From: Pithys albifrons albifrons
Taxonomy: Eukaryota > Chordata > Aves > Passeriformes > Thamnophilidae
DNA length: 64,000 nucleotides
Direction of reading: 5' to 3'
NCBI RefSeq assembly: GCF_047495875.1
Contig: NC_092466.1
Span: 14,628,561 to 14,692,560 of the forward strand
The translations under genes and the position numbers were made by a program. The notes beneath the pieces are model-generated. The model saw only the letters and a program-made list of their open reading frames with translations, was not told where the DNA came from and did not search any database. Positions 22,270 to 33,529 of the stretch are shown here, piece after piece (the first letter of the stretch is position 1; each line of letters begins with the position of its first letter).

Positions 22270-25200
22270 GCACTGGGTTTGCGCATGTAATTCTTGATTT
22301 CTGCTCTTTATACATCTCAGAATATCCTGCTGTACTGCACACCATGTCTCTGTAATTTTGTTTTTTCTGCCATTCTACCGCGGGAGCTGTAAATACTGAC
22401 ACTGGAGCGTTTCACCTGCTGCCGCAGCAGCGTATCAGTCATAGTCACTGCGAAGTGCACCTACATTGTTTAGGTCTGTGAGTTGGCCTTGGGCATGGAA
22501 AACAGCCTGGGGGGCACTTGCATCCAAGATGCTCTTCAAATGTGGCTACTTTACGTAGATTTGAGGCATTGTGCACTTAAACTGTAGTTGTATTCTTTTT
22601 CTTCATTTATTGATATTTCTAAGTGGTTTGGCCAGAAAATGTAAGATTTTAGAAATGAAATCAAAGTGTTGCCAACTAAACTAAATGTAGATTTCAGGTG
22701 CCCCAAACTGTTGTTTCCCTAAGGATATAATTTAACTGATTGGCAACACTTGCTAAAAGTTTGTTTTGGCTTAGTGCTTCCAGTGGCACAGAATTAAATT
22801 TAAGCTCATCAGGAAGAAGGAATTCTATTAAACCTTCAAACATCTGGCCAAAATAAAATTGAGGAAACACTAGTTTCAAATGTTAGTTTTTAATTGAGCT
22901 TCAAAACACTTGTTTGGCTTTTGTTTTTTAATCTGGAAGAACTTGTTTCTCCTGAGACTTTTTGACCTTTTTGCTGCTAGTAGTCTCCAAGTTTGTCAGA
23001 TTTATGGTCTCAGCTCAGTGAAGTGGAAAAATGCTATGGACACCTAAATAGGCAAGGTAGCAATTAGTAATAATGAATATGCTTCTTTGGTGTGTGGTCG
23101 GCCAAAGGAGTGTCCCAGATCCTGCTGCACTTGTGTTTGGCCAAGCTTGGTAATTACAACCTGCCTCTAGATAGTGAGTTTCACATCCCAGGAAGTTTCT
23201 GCTGAAACATTGTTGTCTGCAGCCGGACAACATTGTGAACATGCTACGCTGACTTCTCATAGGCTGTTTTTTTTGCCTCCTGTGCTAAGGGACCCTTTCA
23301 AGGGCTTAGTCTGGGCGTTTTGAGATTGGGTGTGGAGGCTGAGGGACTCCCCGTCCATCCTGCAGCTGGCTGTGTCCCACTGGAACAATAGAGCTCCCTG
23401 ACACTGGGAAGAGGCCTGAGCTGAGAGAGCTGCACTTATGGGAGACGTGTCTGTTAAAAGCGCCACATAAAGGGAGGAATTACCAAGATCAGGCTGCACT
23501 GATAAAAGCTAACCCCGAGTTCTTCCATGTTTTATTGAAATACCTCTTGTATGCAAAATACTTGTAAAATGTGCATTGGAAGATGTGGCTTGCCCCTTCC
23601 ACTCTGAACTTTTTATTTTTGCTTACATGTTGAGAGGAGAGTGAGCAAAGCTTTAGTTTAACACATCTCAGGCTCTTGCTTTAGCTCGTCTCTGTCTAGG
23701 ACAGAAACTCTAATTAGGGCTGATGCAGTAAAGTTTTTGTCAGACTTGGTGGGGTCTTCTTGTGTTCATGGAGGGGTGGCACAAGTAGGTTTTTTGGATA
23801 CTTAAGTATCACCTTGGCCCTCTTAGGAGAAGTCTTCTTGTTTCTGCCTTTAGTGCTCAGGAAGTGCTTGCACAGCAGTGATGCCACTGGTGCAGTTACT
23901 GCACAGAGATGCTCGTGCATCCTCTCAGCTAATGCTGAATCATTCCCAGTGTATTTATTGCCTTGTCCATCCGAGTGTGTGACATCATGTACATTTTCCT
24001 TGTTAGGTGGCTCACAGTTGGGGTTGGGGTGGGCTTTGCTATTAATTATTGATTGTCTCTGAGAGCTTCCCAGGCAGCATCGTAGGTAAATACTCAAATA
24101 TATCTTGGAGACATGAGACCTATTATCAAAAGCTGGAGAGCTCATTTTGGTTTTGATACGTGGTTGGGGTAGGTTTCATTTCATATTGAAAAGCAACCCT
24201 GTAGGTGGTAGTATTTTTGTGCTTCTCTAGAAGGTAATACCTTATTCCTCTTAAAAATGTCAGTACCTGATTTTTGACATTGACTTTGCCAGCTCTCTTG
24301 AGTCACGAGTTATCAGGCAAGATGGGCCTGGTGATTTGTTTTTCATTTAATGTCTAATTCTAATAGAAAAATGTCATGTGGAAACTTCATCCAATGCTAA
24401 TATCATGAATGAAACTGTTTTGCTTTAAGGCATCTTTATTTGATGCTTTGAAAGACAAACTCTACTCTGTTGCTCTGTATGTTCCTGTCTGTGCGACCTC
24501 ATGATGGGAGTAGAAGGCAGCTGCCTTCTCAGGGGCTGATATTGGCTTCATTACGTGCCAGTGAAGCAGTGTGGCATTTAACTAATAGCTGGTATCAGTT
24601 TCCTAGTTATCCATGGTCAGGTACAATATGTATAAACTAATATTTTAAGGTTTAAGTAATTTATTTAACTTCATTTGCTTACTCTACATTTTAATAAGCT
24701 CTAATTCATCTCTGATATTAAATTGCTGTGTATTAACACTAAGCAATGCTAAGCAACTGCTCACCAGGGAAGATTTTTGCTGATGAATGACTGTTTTCTA
24801 TCATGTGTTCTACATGTCATCAGTGTTGGGGTTTTTTTGAATGAAAGAGGGTTCATAGATTTAAAATATGATTTTTTTAAAATTATATCGGTTCAATGTT
24901 CTGCAGCTACAGCAAGGATTTTACTGGAGTGGGGCCTGTCTTAGTTCACTTCAGCCCTTTTTCATGTTGTACAACACTGCAGATAGAACTCCTCTCTTTA
25001 TGAAGTACAGTGTGAGAGAGAGTGATGCACAAGCTGAACATGCCCATTGGCTGAAAAAATGCACAGAAAAGCCCTGCCCAAACCCCCTTGCCTTAGAGAG
25101 CTCTACTTTTATGCCTTCAGGAAATGGAATTTCCCTTGTCATAACCATTTACAAAAGAACAAGAAATTGAGGTGCTCGATAAGTAACTTTCATGTTTGAA

Positions 25201-26050
25201 TGTGTTTGAAACTGTAGATACAGTATTTAAAGTGTGAGTGTGATAGGCTCAACTGAGACTTTGATTAAATGTCATATAAAGTAAACTACATAAGCCTGCA
25301 TAGAATAGTAGATATTTTTTCCAAGTAGCTTCAAATGGTTCTGTTAAGTATACGAATGATCTGATGATTATCTTTTTAATTAAAATGAGAAATCTTTGTT
25401 TAAAGTGGCATTCTTTTTTACGGCCTGTTACAGTCTCTGTAACAGTCATTTCTTAAGTCTGAACGTTTTTAATTCCAGGAATCCATTTATATAAAACTAT
25501 GTTTAGACTTAATTAAGGAACGATTCTTACAAAGCTTGTAAATAGCCAGGAAAAAAGGGACAGAAAATAAAACTGACATTCACACTTAACAGAATGATTG
25601 TAACAAGGTATGTAATATGCTATAAAAATACAATAAAGCCCTTTTTATAAGAGTTCATATTTTTTGTTCCTCATTTTGAAAGGTATTTAAGAAAAATATC
25701 AAAGCTCTGTGAAGCAACATCTGTTTTCTTCAATGGACTAGTGACAACTTCAGTTGTGTTTAATTAGCACTGCTTGGAACAGTACCTGACCAGTTTGGGA
25801 TCCCATGCAGGATGGTTTGAGAGGCAAAAGCTTGATGTTTAATGACGTTTCCCTTTCTCACTTTTTTTTAATGAATCAATTTGCAATAATTCATTTAATT
25901 TCCTGGCCTGTGAATAGAAAGATATCACTCCTATCATTCTCCATAAGTGTCTTTTTTTTGTGTTTTACTCCCAAATGACCATTTTCCTTTTCTTTGTGGG
26001 TATGGTTCTAGGAGGTGCTGATGGCCATACCAGTTTCACAAGAGAACCAG
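22270..26050. other. Intron 1 stretch, nothing recognised
   Basis: AT-rich intronic sequence with short homopolymer runs. No exon, RNA gene or named repeat was identified on either strand. Confidence 0.5.
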
Positions 26051-26057
26051 AACTACT

Positions 26058-26130
26058 TTGGGGTTTATTTTGGTTGGGGTTGGGGTTTTTTTAGGTTTTG
26101 TTTTTGGGGGGGAGGTGTTTTTTTTTTTAA
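26058..26130 (+). repeat. G/T-rich low-complexity tract
   Basis: A run made almost only of G and T, with G-runs GGGG (26060-26063), GGGG (26076-26079), GGGG (26082-26085) and GGGGGGG (26106-26112), ending in a T-run. It may be a decayed polyA-type tail read on the opposite strand, or simple repeat. The minus-strand open frame rich in K, P and Q here is an artefact. Confidence 0.75.
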
Positions 26131-26139
26131 TGAGGGAGA

Positions 26140-26800
26140 AGTCTGAAGTTCATTAATTTCTATATTCCCATGTTTGTAGGAGCTTCCACACAACTGGAAG
26201 ATAATACAGAAAGAATAGTCAGTGATATTGGAGGCTGAAGAGTAATGAAGTTGGAATTTTTTTCTGTGTATGTCTATATATGGGAAGATGGACAAATGCT
26301 TATACTTTGAAAGATGTTCTGTTTGTACTGAATGATTTATGGTGCCAGTAGGACTGGGATTTTTAAGACACATGATTTGTTAACTCTGTTTTAAAACAAT
26401 CTTCTTTGAGAACCTTGCAGTCCTCCTAATAATGTATTTGTGTCCTGGATGTTGTGGCCGAGAATCCTGAGTATCCAAAGCAAAGGTGTCAGGAAAGCCA
26501 TGAGAACAATTTCATAAGCTGGGATAGCAAGAGCATTGCCTCCTGCATGTGGGGTTGCAAATCCTGCTTGAATATTAAACATACTCTTACCAATTTTTTC
26601 CAATAGTACTGAAATTAGCATCCTCTTAGTTTGGGTATTTGTTGAGACCATTGTCTTGTAAAGAAAACATTGATTTATTTTTTTCTATCCCAAACTTAGT
26701 GCTGTGGATTTTTGTGCACTTGGTGCAGGCCTTTGGTACTTCAGGAACTTCACCCTCACTTCCCTGGTAGTGTTTCATTTCAGCCACTTTGCTCCATTAA
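26140..26800. other. Intron 1 stretch, nothing recognised
   Basis: AT-rich intronic sequence with no exon, RNA gene or named repeat seen. Confidence 0.45.
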
Positions 26801-26809
26801 ATGTATGCA

Positions 26810-27200
26810 ATTAGAAAAGCAAATGGCAAATTTGCTCTCGCATCACTGAAGAATTTAGTTTCATGGACTTAAAAAGCCAAATTTGTTGCACCAAGCTCTC
26901 CACACTGTAATATGTACCATAAACATCAGAGAGAATAGGCTGACCTTAATATTTGCTTCTCAGACTAAATCGCCGCCTTGCAGCAGTTATTTCCCACTGA
27001 ATAAAAAGTTTAATTTCACGCCCTGATTAGTGCTAGAATGTGCAGGTGGATATTTATTTTATGCAGCTAAACTAATCTGCCTTGGCAAATTATTTGCCAG
27101 TCAGCAGAGCTATAATTCCTCATGAGTATTTGGTACTAAATTATCATTCTCATTAGTAAGATAAAGCAGATTGTTCTAACCACAAAGTTTGGTTAGGCAA
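26810..27200. promoter_or_regulatory. Candidate intron 1 conserved noncoding element
   Basis: Repeat-free block with motifs packed closely: ATAAAAAGTTTAAT, CTGATTAGTG, an E-box in GTGCAGGTGGATATTTATTT, AAACTAATCTGCC and ATTATCATTCTCATTAG. Isolated CpGs are kept (CTCTCGCATC, AAATCGCCGCC, TTCACGCCC). No reading frame runs through it. Texture and motif content suggest an enhancer; conservation is untested. Confidence 0.42.
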
Positions 27201-27209
27201 AGGTTTTCA

Positions 27210-28850
27210 TAAATAATCTTTGGAAGGTACAAGATGTGCAATGGCCTCAACATTCTCAATATCCTATAGTGGCTTGTGATATAGAAAAAGTCATGAGGAT
27301 TTTAGAGGAAGAAAATAAAATTATTCCATAGCTGTGTATCATCTCTAGAGGTAAGGTAGGAATGAACAGTGTTCACAGATTGCACCTTTAAGAGATGTCT
27401 AATGAAGAAAAAAATAAATGGTCATCTTTGAAGTATTTCTGTTGGCCAGCCAAGCTCTGATCTCTGGGCCATAAATGGAATGAAAATAAAAACTTAGGTT
27501 GTTTTCTTGTTTATTTTCAGTGCTGGCAGCTCCTGAGGTAGCAGAAAGAATGATTTGAGACAAAATGTTAACCAGTAGAGGAAACTTCATGGTCTGGTCT
27601 CATTTAAAATTGACTTCACAGTCTAAAAATATTTGAAGTGGGGATCAGAAAGTATTTTCTGATGTACAATTGTTGGGTGGATATGCTTGTCTAGTGGATG
27701 TGCTCATCCATTATTTTGTTTTCTGTGGATTTTACTGTGTCGGTAGTTTGTATTGTAAGGTATGTTAATGGAATGTACTTACTTTCTTTACAAGGAGAGT
27801 CATTTATACCTGGAAATTAGGAATTTTAAGTAAGAATTGAGTGAGGGGATTCCACTGACCTTTTCTCATCTGTATAGATTGTCATGTATTCTTGTCATAC
27901 TCATTTTCTCAGTGATTGCTGCAACACTATTTAGGGTATAAATGTAAGTCACAAGTAAGACCAGGAAAACCACCAAGCTGAGTGACTTGATTTTGTTGTG
28001 TAAAGATTTTCATGCTACATTCCCCAGTGCAGATGGAATAAGCAGTTTTCACACTTCTTTGTCTTATTACATTGTGTCATTCCAAACTCCACGTCTACTG
28101 GTGAGGTTTGTGTAATATTTCACTGTTCTCAGTAGCAAGCTTAACTAGTGTTTCCAGTAATGAATATTTTCTTCAGTCTTCCTTATCTCCTCCTTACCAT
28201 TTAGGAGATGCTCAAAAAGGCATAGTCTTTATATATTTTAAGTGATTTTGCACAGAAATGCTGAATCCACTGTGTGTTCATCTGTGGAAACTGGAAATGA
28301 GTTGCAGCTCAGCAGAGTCCGAGGCTGCAACTGAAGAGTAAGTGCTCAAAATACAGCGAATAAGCCACCAGACATGAAGCTGTTCCTTGACAGGATGCTG
28401 GTCAGTGCTTTATAATGTCTCTTTTTCTGAGGTCCTGAGGAATGCTGGTATTGGACAAATGCCACCCCTGCTTGCAGAAGGAGGAAGCTGAAGCTCAGAA
28501 ATTTGTGGGGGGTCATGGACTGGAGGAGTTTGTGTAGAGTCATCTGGTACACTGATAAAAGAGAGCAGAATACAAAGAAACGTGTTCTTCTAATAGCTGG
28601 TCTTGTGCTTCTGACCATGTTTTGGTTAATTTTACAATTGGCTAGCCACCTGTTACGATAGCACATTTTATCATTAAACAAAATTAATTTTAAAAATGGC
28701 TTGAAACTGTCTGATTTTAATGGGATCTGAATATTCTCAGTTTTAATCTGCCTCATGAGGCTTGTCTTTCTTCTGGGAAGTACATTGTTACATCATTAAA
28801 ATATCATCCCCTACTGAGAGAGAAATCGGTCCCATTCACTAAATGGCAAT
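27210..28850. other. Intron 1 stretch, nothing recognised
   Basis: Ordinary AT-rich intronic sequence. The 136-codon minus-strand open frame at 28346-28756 has no recognisable similarity. Confidence 0.5.
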
Positions 28851-28869
28851 ACTGAAACAATGACAAGTA

Positions 28870-29200
28870 TTTCTAAAAACTGCATTGAAATTCATTTTTT
28901 TTTCTCTTTCATGTGCAAGTTCCATGTCTGTTAACCAATGGGTGCTCAGCCTGCTTGCAGCCGTGCCTGCACAGCCAGATCTGTTATCTGGGATGGCAAA
29001 AGGCCTCGGAAACCGCGGTGATGACTTTTAGTTTTGAGTTATTTCACTTTTCCACAATGATTTTCCTTGGAAACAAGTGATTGATCATCATTTTGCACTC
29101 TCTAGCTGCTTCCAGTCCTCCTCTGTATTAAAAATTTAAAAACATCTGATTTAATTTCCCCTCCCCCATTACTGAAACAGAGTCTTTTGCATTTATCTTG
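28870..29200. promoter_or_regulatory. Candidate intron 1 noncoding element
   Basis: Contains a CCAAT box (TTAACCAATGGGTGC), GGAAACCGCGGTGATGAC with a RUNX-type AACCGC core and kept CpGs, AAGTGATTGATCATC (PBX-type TGATTGAT) and AATTTAAAAACATCTG. No repeat or open frame accounts for it. Regulatory role is inference. Confidence 0.35.
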
Positions 29201-29209
29201 ATGAGAGCA

Positions 29210-32200
29210 ACAGAAAGGAGAGAATCAGGAAGAATGGGAAAGCTCAGCAAGGGGTCTTTCCAGCCTTCCTGAGGGAAGGACAGAAGTATTTACAGTCTGT
29301 GGGCAGGAACTGTGCAACCACTTGGCAGAATCCACTGGAGTAACCAGTTTGGACCAGAAGCAGCAAAAAATCTTAGTGCTGGTTTAATTTTCTTCATCCC
29401 ATGATAAGAAGGTAATGGTTGCAGGGACATACTATGAAGGAATAAAGTCCTTAAGTGCAGTTGTATGTTAGCAGAACAATAATAAGTGTACTTATAACTG
29501 TAGTCTAGGTGGGGCTATCTCATTCAGAAGGACCTGGAGCAAAACAGATCTGAAGAACATGGTGGAGAGGGATTTTGGATGATACCAGCCAGTGCAGAAC
29601 GCTGGTCTGGTCTTTGTCAGCTGGCTCTGTGCCTGTGTGGGATTTTTCTGTTTGTAGGAGTACTTTCTCATGATATTTCCAGCTTAGGTCATAGTTATTC
29701 TTACGTATTTAAAAGGGGCTTCTTTTTCACCCAAGTGTAAGAGAATGGATTAAACACTGTGGAGAAAGATAATGGCAGTCTTTGCTTGGATACCAGTCAA
29801 GTCTGGACTGTATTCTGACTAGAAAAGAGAGTCAGACTATTTCCATGCTTGCTCGTACAGCAACCAGAACAGTCTCTAGTTGTTTCAGAGAAAAATGGTC
29901 TAGCATGAAAGTCTGTCATACAATGTAGTCGCTCTCCCTTTCCACACACATCGTTTGTAATTTATTGTGAGAGCAGTGCAGAATGGAACAGTGTTTATGT
30001 AGGAGTTGCTTTGAGTTTATGGATAGTTGGCCTCAGATTCTGTCTGTTAAGAAGATGTTGGCAATTCTCCAGGGGGTTGTTCACTGGGTCTGTTTAGAGC
30101 CGTTCCTGATGTGCCAGAACTCTCAGTTGAGAAGTGTAGCCAGGTGTCATTCACCTCCTGCAAGCTGGAACAATGAGAGGGGGGTGTAGGCTCAGGAAAT
30201 GATGAATTGATCTTGCTTTAGAAGATGGGGCTTGGAAGCCATCTCAGCAGTTTTCTGAAGAAACCCAAACAATGTTAACACTCCCTTCAAATATGACAGA
30301 AGGTGCTTTCTGTTGGTAATATGTTCAAAAGGACAAAAATCTACATTCTCTATTATTTTTTAACTTTTCTGTTTTATTTTTTTTCTTCCCTTGGCTGGGA
30401 TGACTCCAGTGAGGTGTATTGCTCTAGAACTTTGTTCCAGCTGTTGCTTATAAGTAAGCATAAATGTCCTGCAAGTTTTTTGCTGACAAGAAGATATTCC
30501 TGCATATCTATAATTTCATTGACTTTAAAATAAGCCTTTCTGCAGACACTGTAAAGAGCCCATCAGTGAGAAGACACATCTCTGTGTGGGATTGGGGCAG
30601 GTCTTGTGGAGCACAGGTGCAGGTCTGGTATTGGCAAGCAGTGGTCTCTCTAGAGCTTTTGCAAACTATTCAAAGCAGCTCCTAAGTGGAGTTCTCTTTG
30701 CTATGCCATTGTAGAACTATTCCAAACTTGACTACTTTGAAAGTTACAATCCTTGTTCCTGTTTTCCAGCTTAACTCCATTCCTGGGTAATTCATTCCCA
30801 TTTGTTCTTGTGCCAGTGCTGTGCTTGAGCTTGAACAGCTTTCCTTGTTGCCCTGTGTCAGTCTGCTGGTGTTTGTGGAGAGCAGTCATGATGTTCTCTG
30901 AGCTGGATCTGGTCAGGATAAACCAGCATTTTTTAATTTGTTTTTCTTTCTGTCATAAGACGTTTCCTGTAACTTTTGATCATCTTAGCAGATGTTTTTC
31001 AACAGCTGCAGAATTTGGTTAGTCTCCCTGAAACATGAATGACCAGAACTATGTAGAACATTCTAGGAATCTTTTATTGATTCCTTGTACAAAAGCAGTA
31101 ATGTGAATATCTTTTCTGGGAGTGTTTCACTTAATACATTATCCTATGGTAGTATTTGCCATCTTTGTGGCCACATCTTAATGGTGAACCATCATTATCT
31201 AATGAGAACATATCCCAGGACCGCCTTCCCTCTTCTCAGTTAGAGTTCCTAATTTTTAATGGAAATAATGTAACATTTTGATTTATGTTCATCTTGTGTT
31301 TGTTCTGTTACCCAAATCTTCAAGATTCTGCTTGCCATATAACATCTCTAATTTCATTAGCACATTAGTAATTATTTGGATTTTGTTTTAGCCATTGGTG
31401 AGAATATTTAACATTAATTTCAAGATTAATATTAATTTTCAGCAAGGATCAATCTCTGTATGGCTTGATGGTTCCTTTTTCGAAATAACCTGTGATCCTC
31501 TACCCTTTTTAGTTTCTTATCCTCCTTGCAATTGTGGCATTAATTGTAATCCTCTCCATTTTAACTGGTAACTTCCTACATGTCATCTATCAAGTGCTTA
31601 GCCACTTCTAATTTGCCTGGACTTCGGTGATCTTCTTAAAGAAGAAGATTGGGTCAGTCTAACACTAATTCTCATTTGTTCTAAATTGGGAGTAGATTTA
31701 CTTTGTCTCCCATGGTGACTGCTTCATTTTGGCAATAGTTATCAGTGCTCAGTAGATTTCCTTCCTTGGGAGACAGGACATACTGTTTGTCTGTTTGGGG
31801 TTTGGGTTTGTTGTGGGGTTTTTTTCTTTTTAGGCCAGTTATTTTTGCAACATTTTAGACTCATTCTGGTTTGTCTTAGAGATAGTTATTCTGCATGAGG
31901 AGGCTGCCAGGGGCTGCCCATTGGGTGTCTCCAGCTGCTCCTGTTCCTCCCACTTCATTCTGGCTTCACAGTCCTACAGGACAGGAGGCACTTTGGTACT
32001 TCTTGGTTGAAGGAGGAGTTTCCTCTAGTTAAGCCAAGCAAAGGAGCATTTACATTCTGTGCCAGTCTGAAGGAGTTGAGAACCATCATAGAGCTGAACT
32101 TGGCACAGGGGACTTAGATAAGGAAAGGAAATTCAATATATTTTGGTAAGTTCTTGAGGCAATTAGTTACAGATTCCAGGTTACTTATGATGGGTGAAAA

Positions 32201-33200
32201 GGTCTTGCATTGTAATTGTAGGGCAGTGTTTTGTGAGAGAAACGTATTGGAACAGAATGGCCATTCCTGCAAAAAGGAAGTGTTTTGGTTACTTCACTGA
32301 ACATGAAGGTGTTTGATTTGAGTGCTGGAGTCTGCTCAGAAGACAAGAGCTCAGTAGCTATGCAGAAAATGTGGTTGAGTGCTGGAGTCTGCTCTTGAAA
32401 GTGTTCCCTTCTGTTTAGGAAAAAATGGTATTCTTCTTACAAATTTCTGTGCTTAATGTATGAACTGTGGATTTCCTTCCAGGATAGTTGGCAGAGACCT
32501 GTGACCCATCTCTTCTGCATGATTTTTTGTCTGCTGCCTAAAATTCAGCAGATCAGGAAGGTGGAAGTTAAGACTGTAGGTCTTTTTGCTACTTATGGAG
32601 ATCGTAATTTTTCAGACTTAATTTTGTTTATTTTGGCTGTACTTTTTTTTTTAAAGTACAGAATTTTCTATTTCTGATGCAGAGTCTCGGTGAAAAATTA
32701 GAATCCAGGTGAGCTTTCTGACTTTTCTATGGACTTAGAACAAAGAGACAAGATACTTGAAAGGCAGCAGCTTCATTTTATTGCTCTCTAGACAAGCTTC
32801 CAGCTGCTGATTTGTACATAATGCTGTGAGTGCCACTGTTCTTGTTGGATACCTACCTGGCACAAGTTCAGTCAGCAGCATGAGAAATGGAGCTTCTCTT
32901 TTCTTCACCACAGCCTGGAAGGAGGCTGGATATAGGACTCAAATGTCATACTTAAAATGTCAAATGCTTGTGAAATCAAGCAAGTTTTTACTTATGGACA
33001 CAAGGGGGATCTTTTCACACTGGGAGAGTGCACACATCTGCAGAGCTTGCTGTTACTTTGTCCAGAAATTAATGGAGTGCTGTCACAGGTCTCCATTTGG
33101 GTTTCAGTACTGTAGCTTAGTATTCTTATGAGCCCTAAAGAAGGAATCCAGGTGTTTCACGTTACAAAAGTAGTTTTCCTGGTTGCTGCTGCTCTTGCAG
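29210..33200. other. Intron 1 stretch, nothing coding
   Basis: AT-rich intronic sequence. The only structure noted is the short direct repeat at 32318-32394, listed separately. Open frames here are short and unrecognised. Confidence 0.5.
32318..32394 (+). repeat. 20-bp direct repeat, period 57
   Basis: TTGAGTGCTGGAGTCTGCTC occurs at 32318-32337 and identically at 32375-32394. The intervening sequence is not shared, so this is a short local duplication and not a tandem array. Confidence 0.9.
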
Positions 33201-33224
33201 GATATAAAAAAACCTTGTGTCTTT

Positions 33225-33520
33225 TTATCTGTCAAGGAATATAAATAGACATTCTCCAGAGGGAGTTGGTTTTGAGCAGATCTCGGCCGACACACTCAAA
33301 CAGGTTCATTAAGGAGCTCGAGTAGCCGCGTTCACCATGTGCAGTGAACTCATTAAGTTTGCAGGCAGCAAGAGCCTGCTGTTTGAGAGCACTGTGTCCT
33401 TCTGAAGGAGTTTTTATCAAACTGTGAAACCTGACAGTCAGTTGACTTAGTGTTTGTGCATTCCTTCTACAAAATCTCACAAGGGACACACTTAAATATT
33501 GGCAACTCATAGTTACGGGA
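33225..33520. promoter_or_regulatory. Candidate intron 1 noncoding element
   Basis: A block with kept CpGs in AT-rich surroundings (ATCTCGGCCGACACAC, GCTCGAGTAGCCGCGTTCAC) and repeated ATTAAG cores (TTCATTAAGGAG, CTCATTAAGTTTG), then TTTTTATCAAACTG. It is repeat-free. The frame open on the minus strand (33232-33510) is not family-like. Regulatory function is inference. Confidence 0.4.
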
Positions 33521-33529
33521 TCAGAGAGC

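Noticed and set aside
21591..22286. 231-codon minus-strand open frame opposite the BTRC start
   Set aside because: Proline-, arginine- and alanine-rich translation of a CpG island, with no domain and no splice or initiation evidence. Stop codons are rare in such GC-rich DNA.
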